Counted from the first letter of the stretch, positions 33,536 through 42,029 are shown. The stretch: DNA of 50,735 nucleotides from UBA937 sp031549725 (GCA_031549725.1 JAVBPH010000014.1:1-50735), one strand, 5' to 3'. Numbers and translations: made by a program. Notes: generated by a model from the sequence alone, not told the origin.

Positions 33536-35254
33536 CTAATTTGAACCCTTAGACTTTAAAAAATCTCCGAGGGTAAAGGTTGAGCCATCAGATTCTTCCG
33601 CAGCCATATACCGGGACATTTCATCCCGCTGGGCTTTTTTATTGTAGTCCCTGATGGAGAATGCTACCTTTTGCTTATCCGGCTGGATTTCAATTACCAC
33701 AGCCTTAATCTTGTCACCCACGTTGTATTTCTTGATAAGCTCATCCGGGTTATCGTCCCGGTTTTCCGAGAGGTTGGATTTATGGATAAGCCCCTCAATA
33801 CCTCCGGGAACTTTTACAAAGATTCCGAAATCGGTAATTGAAGAAACTTCCCCTTCCACCTGGCTGCCGGGTTTATAAGCTTCCGAGAAGGTCTTCCAGG
33901 GATCATCAGAAAGCTGCTTAACCCCAAGGCGGATGCTGCGGTTTTCAGGTTCCACGGCAATAACCATGACTTCAACTTCCTGACCTACCTGCAGTTCACT
34001 GCCCGGATGTTTGACCTTTTTAGTCCATGAAAGATCGTCCGCATGGAGGAAACCGTCAATGCCCTCTTCAAGTTCGACAAAGGCGCCGGCGTTGGTAATT
34101 TTTACCACCTTCCGGGTTAAACGGGTTCCTACGGGATATTTTTCGGTAATATCAGTCCAGGGATTGGCTGTAACCTGCTTCAGCCCCAGGGATACCCTGC
34201 CGGCCTGAAGGTCATACCCCAGGATCATACATTCCACTTCATCGCCGATGTTGAGCATTTCCCCGGGTTTGTTGATCTTCTTTACCCAGGAAAATTCGGA
34301 GATATGGGCAAGCCCCTCAATACCTTCTTCAAGCTCAATGAAGGCTCCAAAATCGGTAAGCTTGGTGACCTTTCCCTTAATAACATCATTCACATGATAC
34401 TTGTCTTCAAAATGTACCCAGGGATCATCCGTAAAGTGCTTTAAGGAAAGGTTGATCCGTTTTTCCACGGGATCTATCCTGATTACCTTAAGGCGGATTT
34501 CCTGGCCCTTCTTGACAAAGTCCTTAGGCCGGGTTACATGACCCCAGCTCATATCGTTGATATGAAGCAGTCCGTCAAAACCGCCCAAATCGATAAATGC
34601 TCCAAAAGAAGTGAAGCTCTTTACAACCCCGGTCACTTCATCACCGATCTGGCTGTTTTCAAAGAAATTTTTGCGTTTGCTTTCAATTTCTTCTTCCAGC
34701 CATTTCCGGCGGTTAACCACTATATTTGCCTTACTTTCGGAGAACAAACGTTCCACATAAAACTTGGATTTTAATCCAATGAGTTTTTCGGGTTTGTCTA
34801 CTTTTTGGGCATCCGACTGGCTGATAGGAAGGAAAGCCTTAATTCCGGAACCCAGGTCAACTTCAAAACCGCCTTTCACGATTTTTTGAATGACCCCTTC
34901 TACGGCTACTTTATCCACAAAGGCCTGGCGAAGGTTCTTCCAAAGCAGTTTGATATCAGCCTTTTGTTTAGATACGATTACTTCACCATGTTTGTTTTCC
35001 TTGGTGATTAAAATAACCGAAACCACATCCCCAATCTTAGGAACTTCAGTAAACTCCGATATTGGAATCTTACCCTCAGATTTATACCCCACATCGATGA
35101 ACACCTGGTCCGGGGTTACCTGAACAACATGCCCGTCAACGAGCTGACCTTCCTCGAGTTGTTCCAGGGATTTAAGATATTCTTCCTGTAATTGTGTCTG
35201 GACATTGTCTCCGGAGTTTTTAGACTCATCCATTTCCACTTCCATCTGACCCAT
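33536..35254 (-). CDS. rpsA: Ribosomal protein S1
   Basis: 572 residues with six S1 RNA-binding domains in a row, the later ones showing the FGAFIDLGG/GLLHINDMSW and FGAFIELEEGIEGLAHISEFSW pattern. Domains 1-2 anchor S1 to the ribosome, 3-6 bind mRNA. AAGGA, formed with the stop codon of cmk, precedes the ATG at 35254. In T. pallidum I recall cmk and rpsA as one fused gene; here they are two genes 9 bp apart. Confidence 0.97.
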   Translation of the reverse strand: MGQMEVEMDESKNSGDNVQTQLQEEYLKSLEQLEEGQLVDGHVVQVTPDQVFIDVGYKSEGKIPISEFTEVPKIGDVVSVILITKENKHGEVIVSKQKADIKLLWKNLRQAFVDKVAVEGVIQKIVKGGFEVDLGSGIKAFLPISQSDAQKVDKPEKLIGLKSKFYVERLFSESKANIVVNRRKWLEEEIESKRKNFFENSQIGDEVTGVVKSFTSFGAFIDLGGFDGLLHINDMSWGHVTRPKDFVKKGQEIRLKVIRIDPVEKRINLSLKHFTDDPWVHFEDKYHVNDVIKGKVTKLTDFGAFIELEEGIEGLAHISEFSWVKKINKPGEMLNIGDEVECMILGYDLQAGRVSLGLKQVTANPWTDITEKYPVGTRLTRKVVKITNAGAFVELEEGIDGFLHADDLSWTKKVKHPGSELQVGQEVEVMVIAVEPENRSIRLGVKQLSDDPWKTFSEAYKPGSQVEGEVSSITDFGIFVKVPGGIEGLIHKSNLSENRDDNPDELIKKYNVGDKIKAVVIEIQPDKQKVAFSIRDYNKKAQRDEMSRYMAAEESDGSTFTLGDFLKSKGSN

Positions 35255-35263
35255 GATTGATCC

Positions 35264-35896
35264 TTATAAACGTATTTTCTCTATCAATTTCTCATAAACT
35301 TGACCGATGGTCAAGTCCGATGTATCCAAATATTCAACGCCCGGTACAATTTTCAGGCTTCCTTCTTCTTTATTTTTATCTATCTCATCCCGTTCCTGGA
35401 TGGTTTTCTTAATTTCCTCCAGACTGAGCCGGGAAATCCCCTGGTCGAACCGCCTTTTTGCCCGGGATTCCACGGAAGCATCCAGGTAAAAACGGTATTC
35501 CGCCTGGGGGAATACCACGGTGGTCATGTCCCTGCCCTCCACTATCACATTGGTATTTTGGGCTATTTTACGGATCATATCGTTAACAATATGACGGATA
35601 GGTACAATGGCAGACAGAGGGGCCGAATTCAGGTCAATTTCATCGGTATGAAGCCTGCTGCTTACATCCTCTCCATCCAGAAATATTTTGGCATCTTTAT
35701 AGGTTATATTGGCTTTTTTGGCATATGCCAGGGCTTTTTCAGGATCCCTGGGGTTTACACTGTTTTTCAGGCACCCGAAAGTAATGGCCCGGTACATCTT
35801 CCCGGAATTAACATAGGTAAAATTCAGAGCATCCGCAAGTTTCTGTGCAATAGTACTCTTTCCCGAACCGGCAGGTCCGTCAATAGCGACAACCAT
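35264..35896 (-). CDS. cmk: Cytidylate kinase
   Basis: About 210 residues. It phosphorylates CMP and dCMP with ATP. The P-loop IDGPAGSGKSTIA lies at residues 5-17; FTYVNSGKMYRAIT, the VEGRDMTTVVFPQAEYRFYLDA stretch and the RAKRRFDQ region are typical of the Cmk family. The ATG at 35896 has AGGAG 5 nt upstream; the TTG at 35899 is a less likely start. Heads the cmk-rpsA operon. Confidence 0.95.
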   Translation of the reverse strand: MVVAIDGPAGSGKSTIAQKLADALNFTYVNSGKMYRAITFGCLKNSVNPRDPEKALAYAKKANITYKDAKIFLDGEDVSSRLHTDEIDLNSAPLSAIVPIRHIVNDMIRKIAQNTNVIVEGRDMTTVVFPQAEYRFYLDASVESRAKRRFDQGISRLSLEEIKKTIQERDEIDKNKEEGSLKIVPGVEYLDTSDLTIGQVYEKLIEKIRL

Positions 35897-36135
35897 CAAA
35901 TCTCCTGATTTACAGCCTATCCGTATAATATACTAAAAAAATTATTTAATCTACCATACAAAAAAAATAAAGTACAATTGAAACCGCTTTCAAATATCGA
36001 TTTGGACTGATTTCGTGAATTTTCATTAAAAAGGGAAATGGTAGAAAAATATCTATTAAACGATATATTTGTTTTTCCGGGTAGATTTATCCGGCAAAGA
36101 GAAAGTCTGTTTTTTCTAGATAAAAATATATCCTA

Positions 36136-36279
36136 TTAAAATGATATGGAAAATCTTTTTTCCAAAAAATGTAAACCATAGTCTGGATCATTAGTACAAT
36201 CATCCAAATCATATTGCATTTTTTGCCCTGCGGGTTCTCGAATTTGAGTGTCAATTTCTAACAGCTTTTTCTCTATTCC
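36136..36279 (-). pseudogene. Orphan 3' gene fragment cut by a family D repeat
   Basis: A minus-strand frame of about 47 codons ends in TAA at 36136 and includes QIREPAGQKMQYDLDD and DPDYGLHFLEKRFSISF. Composition is protein-like, but the upstream end runs directly into the family D repeat and there is no start codon with a ribosome site. I do not recognise the family. It may be the tail of a gene truncated by the repeat, or chance. Confidence 0.3.
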
Positions 36280-36340
36280 CCGGCGGGGTTAATACACGCT
36301 CTTTAGGGCGATTCCTTATGCTTGGAACATAGGTACCGCA
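36278..36340 (+). repeat. Family D repeat
   Basis: GGCGGGGTTAATACACGC followed by TCTTTAGGGCGATTCCTTATG and a GGAACATAGGTACCGC end. The first 34 bases match the inverted copy at 47941-48010 almost exactly, including TTAATACACGCTCTTTAGGG. Confidence 0.7.
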
Positions 36341-36426
36341 TATTTTCTGTAATGAAGAACACCAGAAAGTCCGGGTTGTGAAAATCCGGACCCGGTCTTT
36401 CTGTTATTCGGCGGTTCGGCAGTCTT

Positions 36427-37314
36427 TTACTTTACCGGCGTCAGCGTGTACGATCCCGGTGTATTAATCTTGATGGTGGCCATGGCCGGGTACTGTAAAT
36501 GCATTCCGGCTATGGGGATGGAGTTCCTTGAAACATATTCCAAAACCTTTTTCCGGATATCCGCAGCCGCATTTGGGTCGGTGTCGTAGGTAACGGACTG
36601 GCCGGGGACAGGGATCTGGATGTCCTGGACATGGACCAGGTCCGCCCAGATCAGGAGCTGCTTTCCTTCGGAGCTGAGCAAAAATATGGTATGCCCCGGG
36701 GTATGACCAAAAGCTGCAATGGCCTTGATCCCGGGAATCAGATCCTGGATCTGGGCTCCCAGTTCTCCGGGCCGGAAGGTTTGTACATTGTTCCCGTAGG
36801 GAGCCAGGGCCGCAACGGCCGCCTGGAACCCGCGTTTTTGTGCTTCCGGAAGTTTGGCAATGGTATCAGGGTTGGTCCAGTAATCCTTTTCCTGGGCTGC
36901 CAGATACACCCTGGCTTTGGGGAACAACGCCTTCCCATCCTTCTGAAGCCCTCCGATGTGGTCCCCATGCATATGGGTAATAAGCACCACATTGATCTGA
37001 TCGGGGCTGACCCCCAGGGCTTTCAGGTTATCAAAAAGGGTAGTTCCAAACCCGGTATCCACCAGGATAATCTGGTCTGGGGTTTTTATAAGAAATGTGT
37101 TTACCTCGGATTTATATGTCCCCCCGGGCAGATATTTCTGTACCATAGCCGGATCCGGGTTAACCAGGACAGAGCTCCGGCCTTCACCGCGGTTTTCCAC
37201 CAGGGTGGATACCTCAAATTTTCCTATCTTGTAGGTAAAAACATTACTTTCCGCTGAAAATGCACTTACCGTCAGCATAGTGAATAGCACTCCAAAAAAT
37301 ACACCTGTTTTCAT
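36427..37314 (-). CDS. Secreted metallo-beta-lactamase-fold hydrolase
   Basis: 295 residues. Signal peptide (about 1-20) and an MBL fold with metal motif LITHMHGDHIGG near residue 113, downstream ligands in AFGHTPGHTIFLL and IWADLVHVQD, and a His in AGMHLQYPA. This resembles periplasmic lactonase/quinoprotein-relay-type MBL enzymes rather than true beta-lactamases. GGAGG lies 4 nt before the ATG and a TATAAT box about 20 bp upstream. Monocistronic; substrate unknown. Confidence 0.88.
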   Translation of the reverse strand: MKTGVFFGVLFTMLTVSAFSAESNVFTYKIGKFEVSTLVENRGEGRSSVLVNPDPAMVQKYLPGGTYKSEVNTFLIKTPDQIILVDTGFGTTLFDNLKALGVSPDQINVVLITHMHGDHIGGLQKDGKALFPKARVYLAAQEKDYWTNPDTIAKLPEAQKRGFQAAVAALAPYGNNVQTFRPGELGAQIQDLIPGIKAIAAFGHTPGHTIFLLSSEGKQLLIWADLVHVQDIQIPVPGQSVTYDTDPNAAADIRKKVLEYVSRNSIPIAGMHLQYPAMATIKINTPGSYTLTPVK

Positions 37315-37335
37315 AATACCTCCGTTTTTGTTTTT

Positions 37336-37341
37336 ATTATA
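37336..37341 (-). promoter_or_regulatory. -10 box of the MBL-hydrolase gene
   Basis: TATAAT on the minus strand, with TTCTTT 17 bp upstream as a poor -35. Spacing leaves room for the GGAGG ribosome site. Confidence 0.45.
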
Positions 37342-37360
37342 ATCTTTTTTTTGAAAATAA

Positions 37361-37508
37361 AGAACCCCGAGGCAGAGTCCCGGGTGTAGAGGAAATTATT
37401 ATACAGGCTGAGGGTTCATACCACATACAAACGTTTCAACCTTCATCCGGGGCGTTAAAAATCAACCGATGCAAGCATCGTGGATGAACCCCAACAGCCT
37501 TCCAATCA
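37361..37508. repeat. Duplicated structured element E, copy 1
   Basis: Near-identical to 40028-40188. The outer arms GGCTG (37406-37410) and CAGCC (37495-37499) and the next arms GGGTTCAT (37412-37419) and ATGAACCC (37484-37491) can pair; an inner hairpin CGATG/CATCG lies at 37467-37480. It sits between the MBL gene and rluB. It could be a structured RNA or a mobile cassette; no known family is recognised. Orientation is not known. Confidence 0.7.
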
Positions 37509-37587
37509 ACTAGAAAAATTCATAAAAAGTTTACCGAAGGATAGGTAAAATAGGGATTGTCAGTCTCCGGGTAGCGGGGCCCTGTTT

Positions 37588-37645
37588 TTGCGGTGGTTTC
37601 GAGGGCCTCAGCCACCGGGTATTACGGTCCCTGAGCCTATTTGTG
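37588..37645. repeat. Family C repeat, two modules
   Basis: GGTGGTTTCGAGGGCCTC, AGCCACCGGG, then GGTCCCTGAGCCT. Same modules and order as at 46083-46163 but reversed. Confidence 0.7.
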
Positions 37646-37693
37646 ATGAGGCTTTTGAAGCATCGAAGGGAATTGATGGCAAAATACTATCAT

Positions 37694-38440
37694 TTATCCC
37701 TGTGTTAAAACAGATTTTTCCAGCTGCTGGATTTCGTCCTTTGTCAGGGGACGGCTCTTCCCCTCCTCCAGATCTTCCAATAACACCGGTCCAATCCGGA
37801 TGCGCTGAAGTTTTTCCGGGTGCAGATGGAAATGGGAAAACACCCTTCTTATTTCACGGTTTTTTCCTTCCATAAGGATTACCCTAATGGATTTAATTCC
37901 CAGACGGTCAATCTTTTTACTCTTGTAAAGAACACCTTCAATTTCAATGCCCTGCTGGAAAGCTTCGATCATTTCATCAGGAATGGGGACCGTGGAATGG
38001 ACCAGGTATTCCTTTTCTATCTCCGCCCTGGGGTGGCCGATTTTTTCTGCAAAATCACCGTCGTTGGTAAAAATGATTAATCCCGAGGACCGGTAATCGA
38101 GGCGGCCCACATTGTAGAGCCGTTCCCCAAAAGCGGGAAGCAGATCCTTTGCCAGGGGCCGTCCCTGGGGGTCATAGGAACTGCATATGTACATGGGGGG
38201 TTTATTGAGTACTAAATAATGAAACCGGGTTTCCAGGCTTACTTCTTTGCCGTCCAGGGTAACCCTATCGCCGGGGTTTACCCTGGTTCCCAACTGGGTT
38301 ATGGTTTGTCCGTTCACCTGGACCCTGCCCGCGAGGATCAGTTCCTCCGAGGCCCGCCGGGATGCAACTCCGCATTTGGCCAGGTATACCTGGAGCCGGA
38401 GGGATTTTTCCTGTTCGTTATTCTGGTCATTCAGATGCAA
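37694..38440 (-). CDS. rluB: 23S rRNA pseudouridine synthase RluB-type
   Basis: 248 residues. S4 RNA-binding domain (about 14-65, LQVYLAKCGVASRRASEELI) then the RsuA/RluB catalytic domain with VGRLDYRSSGLIIFTNDG near 112, where the Asp is the nucleophile, and GKNREIRRVFSHF near 200. Family members modify U2605 of 23S rRNA (RluB) or other rRNA sites. It is directly downstream of scpB, the common scpA-scpB-rluB order. Confidence 0.92.
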   Translation of the reverse strand: MHLNDQNNEQEKSLRLQVYLAKCGVASRRASEELILAGRVQVNGQTITQLGTRVNPGDRVTLDGKEVSLETRFHYLVLNKPPMYICSSYDPQGRPLAKDLLPAFGERLYNVGRLDYRSSGLIIFTNDGDFAEKIGHPRAEIEKEYLVHSTVPIPDEMIEAFQQGIEIEGVLYKSKKIDRLGIKSIRVILMEGKNREIRRVFSHFHLHPEKLQRIRIGPVLLEDLEEGKSRPLTKDEIQQLEKSVLTQG

Positions 38441-38443
38441 GAT

Positions 38444-39013
38444 CTATTCTTCTCCATTGAGTTCAAACCGGTCGAGTTCATCCTCATTCAGTTTGGGGAG
38501 ATCCGCAATACTTTCCAGCCTGAAGAATTTCAGGAATTCCTTGGTGGTCCCGAACTGGACGGGTTTTCCGGGGATATCCTTTTTTCCCACTTCCCGGATG
38601 AGGTTCCGTTCAATCAGGAGCCGGATCATATTGTCCGCGGAAACCCCCCGGATGGCTTCGATCTCTCCCCGGGTTATGGGCTGGGAATATGCAATAATCG
38701 AAAGGGTTTCCAGTGCAGCCCTGGACAGTTTGGATTCGTTCTTTTTACCGTAGCGTTCCTTCAGGGCATCCCAGTACTCTTTTTTCGGGGAAATCATCAC
38801 CCCACCGCCGATCCGGGACAATTCCACCCCGGAATCTTCCTGGGCGTACCTCTGGGCTAGTTCTTCCAGGGATTTTTCCACCACGTCCTTGGAAAGTCCT
38901 GAAATCCGGACCAGGGAATTATCATCCAGGGGATCGGCCTCCAAATAGAGGATAGCTTCAATCAGTGCTGTCTCTTTCTCCAATCGAAACTCCATCCTGT
39001 GCCGCCTTATCAT
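38444..39013 (-). CDS. scpB: Segregation and condensation protein B
   Basis: 189 residues of paired winged-helix composition: LIEAILYLEADPLDDNSL, the ALETLSIIAYSQPITRGEIEAIRGV motif near 105 and FGTTKEFLKFFRLESI near the end, all typical of ScpB, a partner of ScpA and SMC in chromosome condensation. The start at 39013 (AAGG 4 nt upstream) or 38995 (MEFRLEKE) is open; both overlap scpA. Confidence 0.95.
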   Translation of the reverse strand: MIRRHRMEFRLEKETALIEAILYLEADPLDDNSLVRISGLSKDVVEKSLEELAQRYAQEDSGVELSRIGGGVMISPKKEYWDALKERYGKKNESKLSRAALETLSIIAYSQPITRGEIEAIRGVSADNMIRLLIERNLIREVGKKDIPGKPVQFGTTKEFLKFFRLESIADLPKLNEDELDRFELNGEE

Positions 39014-39731
39014 AGGGCCTTATTAAGATATCTCCGAACATCCGGTTTTGATAAATCGAAACCATCCGGAATTTTACCGCTTCCAGTACAGCTAAAAATG
39101 CGCAGACAATATCCAGAACCGAACCGTTTTTTACCACCAGTTCGGTAAAATTACATTCACCGTTTTTTTCCAGCAGTTCATTCATAAAGGTAAGTTTTTC
39201 ATTTACCGAAACTTCCTCATACAGGTCAATGATCCGTTCCCCGCTGAGGTTGTTCATCAGGCTGGAAAAAGTCTTCAGAAGATCCCAGATATCCACCTTT
39301 TCCCAAAGTTCCTCCTCCACAAAAGGCAGGGCCCGCTGGAGTTTTTTCCGTTCAATCACCCACTCGGCTTCTTTTTCCTTTTCTTCCATAAGGACCGACA
39401 GTTTCTTGAACTTCTGGTATTCGATGAGCTTATCCACCAGTTCCTGCCGGGGATCCTCTATATCATCATCCATGTTCACTTCCACAGGAAGAAGCATCCG
39501 GGATTTGATGTACAGGAGGGTTGCCGCCAGGGCATGGAATTCGGTGAGGTCCTCCAGGTCCAGTTCCGTGGCGTAGCTGAGGTACTCCATGTACTGCTCG
39601 GTAATCTGGGCGATGGGAATATCATAGATATTCACCTCATTCTTTTTTATAAGAAAAAGCAGCAGATCCAGGGGACCTTCAAATTCCTTCAACCTGAAAC
39701 TGCGGGCGGTGGTATTGTTTGCTGCATCCAT
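38958..39731 (-). CDS. scpA: Segregation and condensation protein A (kleisin)
   Basis: 257 residues. N-terminal FEGPLDLLLFLIKKNEVNIYDIPIAQITEQY and the TLLYIKSRMLLP motif are diagnostic for ScpA, the kleisin that bridges SMC heads. The C-terminal winged helix follows (VLDIVCAFLAVLEAVKF). The ATG has no Shine-Dalgarno; a TTTACC-17-TATAAT promoter ends 8 nt before it. Its end overlaps scpB by more than 35 bp. Confidence 0.95.
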   Translation of the reverse strand: MDAANNTTARSFRLKEFEGPLDLLLFLIKKNEVNIYDIPIAQITEQYMEYLSYATELDLEDLTEFHALAATLLYIKSRMLLPVEVNMDDDIEDPRQELVDKLIEYQKFKKLSVLMEEKEKEAEWVIERKKLQRALPFVEEELWEKVDIWDLLKTFSSLMNNLSGERIIDLYEEVSVNEKLTFMNELLEKNGECNFTELVVKNGSVLDIVCAFLAVLEAVKFRMVSIYQNRMFGDILIRPYDKAAQDGVSIGERDSTD

Positions 39732-39739
39732 TTTATTGA

Positions 39740-39768
39740 ATTATAACGGGTAAAAGGGGGCTGGTAAA
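39740..39768 (-). promoter_or_regulatory. Promoter for a leaderless scpA-scpB-rluB operon
   Basis: Minus strand: TTTACC (39763-39768), 17-bp spacer, perfect TATAAT (39740-39745), 8 nt, then the ATG. The predicted leader is 0-2 nt. Confidence 0.75.
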
Positions 39769-39788
39769 TACCTGCCGGGGGAAAATGC

Positions 39789-39983
39789 ATGCCATTGGTA
39801 AACTTTCGTGTTGATTGTTCAGTCGGAATTATTGGACCAGAATATTAAGGAATACAGGGAAAACTTATAGAGGCCCCATGGAGAATCATCACCAAAACAG
39901 ATGGGCGGATAGTAACCGTATTAACGATTTTGGACGGAAGAAGAAATAATTCAGATATATTAACAGGGAAATTATTGCGGTAA
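39789..39983 (+). pseudogene. Decayed RelE/ParE-type toxin gene
   Basis: Three consecutive frames together read as the C-terminal half of a RelE/ParE toxin. Frame one has SVGIIGPEY (compare the family's S-x-GRxVPEY) ending in a stop; frame two has DQNIKEYRENL; frame three has EAPWRIITKTDGRIVTV followed by LTILDGRRNNSDILTGKLL to TAA at 39983. The PWRI and DGRRN signatures are typical of the family from memory. At least two frameshifts and no N-terminal half are present. No antitoxin gene is visible. Confidence 0.55.
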
Positions 39984-40027
39984 GTTTTTTCCTGTTTGCA
40001 GAGAAAACATTTTTTCAGAAAAAATGA

Positions 40028-40188
40028 AGAACCCGAGGCAGTGCCTCGGGGTATCTTCGTTGTAGAGGAAACTATTTTATACAGGCTGAGGGTTCATACC
40101 ACATACAAACGTTTCAACCTTCATCCAGGGCGTTAAAAAATCAACCGATGCAGGCATCGTGTATGAACCCCAACAGCCTTCCAATCAA
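40028..40188. repeat. Duplicated structured element E, copy 2
   Basis: Second copy of 37361-37508, in the same orientation. It begins with a hairpin CCCGAGGCA/TGCCTCGGG (40032-40050) that is broken in copy 1. The long stem is extended here: GGGTTCATAC pairs perfectly with GTATGAACCC. The remaining part from 39732 holds only the scpA promoter and the toxin remnant. Confidence 0.7.
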
Positions 40189-40203
40189 AAAATACCTGTG
40201 CGT

Positions 40204-40731
40204 TTAACCCAAAAACCCACCTGTCCTTTCCACTCCTTGATCCGGGAGGTCCCCAAGGATTTCCCGGAAGGGCCGGTTGGTTATTGGGTCGACCGCCTGG
40301 GGAAGCAGTTCCAGGAGGGGAATAAGCGCAAAGGCCCTTTCATTAAGACGGGCATGGGGAATAACAAGTTTAGGCGGATCATCAATGATTTCATTGCCAA
40401 AAAGCAGGATATCGATATCCAGGGTTCTCCTGCCGAACCGCTGTTCCCTGGAACGGTCCCTGCCGTAGGCGGCTTCAACGGAATTGATAAACTCCAAAAG
40501 TGATAATGCTTCCCCGTCAAAGTACCCCGAAACAGCGGCGTTGAAAAAATCCGGCTGATCCAGGACGTACATGGGGGCGGTTCTGTAAAGGGATGAAAAC
40601 CGGAGCTGCCCTATCCCTCCGGATATCCGGGCAATTGCCTTCGTCAAGGTTATCCGGGAATCACCATCATTTGATCCAAGACCAAGGACAACCAGGGAAC
40701 CCCTGTTAAAAGAGTCCGTCCCCGTCGTCAT
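40204..40731 (-). CDS. folK: 6-hydroxymethyl-dihydropterin pyrophosphokinase
   Basis: 175 residues. HPPK motifs: LGLGSNDGD near residue 16, SSLYRTAPMY near 46, QPDFFNAAV near 58, and RFGRRTLDIDILLFG near 98 with the metal-binding Asp pair, then IPHARLNERAFALIPLLEL. It activates the pterin for folate synthesis. The ATG at 40731 lies inside the 3' end of recA (26-bp overlap), suggesting translational coupling. Confidence 0.96.
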   Translation of the reverse strand: MTTGTDSFNRGSLVVLGLGSNDGDSRITLTKAIARISGGIGQLRFSSLYRTAPMYVLDQPDFFNAAVSGYFDGEALSLLEFINSVEAAYGRDRSREQRFGRRTLDIDILLFGNEIIDDPPKLVIPHARLNERAFALIPLLELLPQAVDPITNRPFREILGDLPDQGVERTGGFLG

Positions 40732-41896
40732 CGAATTCCTGGTTCTTTTTAGGCGGAGCTTCCACCGCTATTTCCGCAGCCTGTTTAGCCGGGCCGGCGG
40801 GCTTTTTCACTTCCTTGGCAGCCTTGTTCTGTCCCGCAGCATTATCCGGAAACACCCTGCCGGGGAACATGATTTCCCGGAGTTTCTTCTCGATTTCCAC
40901 GGCAAATTCCGGATTGTTTTCCAGATAGATCTTGGCATTGTCCCGGCCCTGGCCTACCTTTTCTTCACCGTAGGAATACCAGGCGCCCTTCTTTTCAATG
41001 ATGTCATATTTTGCAGCCGCATCCAGAAGGCTGCCGATGGCGGAAATTCCCTTGCCGAACATAATTTCCATTTCCACCTTCCTGAATGGGGGGGCTACTT
41101 TATTTTTTACCACCTTAACCCTGACCTTGTTGCCGATGGCGTCGTTGTCCCCCTTTTCCAGGGTTTCGATTTTCCTGACTTCCAGCCGGACCGACGCATA
41201 AAATTTCAGTGCGTTGCCCCCGGTGGTTGTTTCGGGATTCCCGAACATAACGCCGATCTTCATACGGATCTGGTTAATAAAAATAAGGATGGTATTTGAT
41301 TTTCCGATGGTGGCGGTAAGTTTCCGCAGGGCCTGGCTCATGAGCCTGGCCTGGAGCCCCATGTGGGCATCCCCCATTTCACCCTGGATTTCCGCCTGGG
41401 GTGTCAGGGCAGCCACCGAGTCCACCACGATGATATCCACCGCCCCCGAGCGTACCAGGCTTTCGGTAATTTCCAGGGCCTGTTCACCCGTATCGGGCTG
41501 GGAAACCCACAGATCATCAATATTAACCCCAAGACCCTTGGCATACACCGGGTCCAGGGCATGTTCCGCGTCCACAAAAGCGGCGATACCCCCCAGCTTC
41601 TGGGCTTCCGCAATGGCATGCAGCGCCAGGGTGGTCTTCCCCGATGATTCGGGACCGTAAATTTCAATAATCCTTCCCCGGGGATAACCGCCTATTCCCA
41701 GGGCTTCATCCAGCAGAATTGACCCGGATGGAATAACCTCTATGCCCGCCGCATTCGCATGGGCTCCCAGTTTCATCAGAGAGCCTGAACCAAACTGTTT
41801 TTCAATTTGAAGCCGGGCAGCCTCCAGGGCTTTTTCCTTTTCTTCACTGGTCGCCAGACTAACATTGGTTCCTTTTGTTTCGCTGATCTTTGCCAC
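40706..41896 (-). CDS. recA: Recombinase RecA
   Basis: 396 residues. Homologous recombination and strand exchange. Walker A GPESSGKTTLALH near 75, Walker B IIVVDSVAALTPQAE near 148, DNA loop L2 FGNPETTTGGNALKFY near 210. The C-terminal tail is long and ends acidic (EFDDDGDGLF). The start is GTG with a perfect GGAGG 5 nt upstream. Upstream A/T-rich DNA has a TATATT -10-like box and an 11-bp inverted repeat TAGTTTAACTA at 41960-41970; no recognisable LexA box of the E. coli or Bacillus type. Confidence 0.98.
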   Translation of the reverse strand: MAKISETKGTNVSLATSEEKEKALEAARLQIEKQFGSGSLMKLGAHANAAGIEVIPSGSILLDEALGIGGYPRGRIIEIYGPESSGKTTLALHAIAEAQKLGGIAAFVDAEHALDPVYAKGLGVNIDDLWVSQPDTGEQALEITESLVRSGAVDIIVVDSVAALTPQAEIQGEMGDAHMGLQARLMSQALRKLTATIGKSNTILIFINQIRMKIGVMFGNPETTTGGNALKFYASVRLEVRKIETLEKGDNDAIGNKVRVKVVKNKVAPPFRKVEMEIMFGKGISAIGSLLDAAAKYDIIEKKGAWYSYGEEKVGQGRDNAKIYLENNPEFAVEIEKKLREIMFPGRVFPDNAAGQNKAAKEVKKPAGPAKQAAEIAVEAPPKKNQEFDDDGDGLF

Positions 41897-42029
41897 GTTA
41901 TCCTCCGGTAAAATACGGTTTTATCCTGTGTTTTGCTTTAATATATCATAAAAATAATTAGTTTAACTAGAAGCTGTTTCATAAGAATAGTTATCATCTC
42001 CGGAAAATTTGAGCTTTCACCAAACCCAG

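Larger units (their letters stand above)
35897..36426. other. Long A/T-rich gene-poor region
   Basis: No full gene is visible in 530 bp. It holds the cmk leader with a TATTATAC stretch, a 33-codon open frame on the plus strand (36038-36139) without a well-spaced ribosome site, an orphan coding-like fragment on the minus strand (36136-36279), a family D repeat (36278-36340) and a hairpin CAGAAAG...CTTTCTG (36363-36403) without T-run. Confidence 0.6.

Noticed and set aside
36038..36139. 33-codon plus-strand frame in the cmk-MBL gap
   Set aside because: AAGGGA is almost adjacent to the ATG, no family is recognised and the region is A/T-rich; not enough for a gene call.
36363..36403. Rho-independent terminator of the MBL-hydrolase gene
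   Set aside because: Good stem but no T-run on either strand; listed only as a hairpin.
41897..42029. SOS/LexA box before recA
   Set aside because: Neither CTG-N10-CAG nor GAAC-N4-GTTC is present; only a short TAGTTTAACTA palindrome that is not diagnostic.
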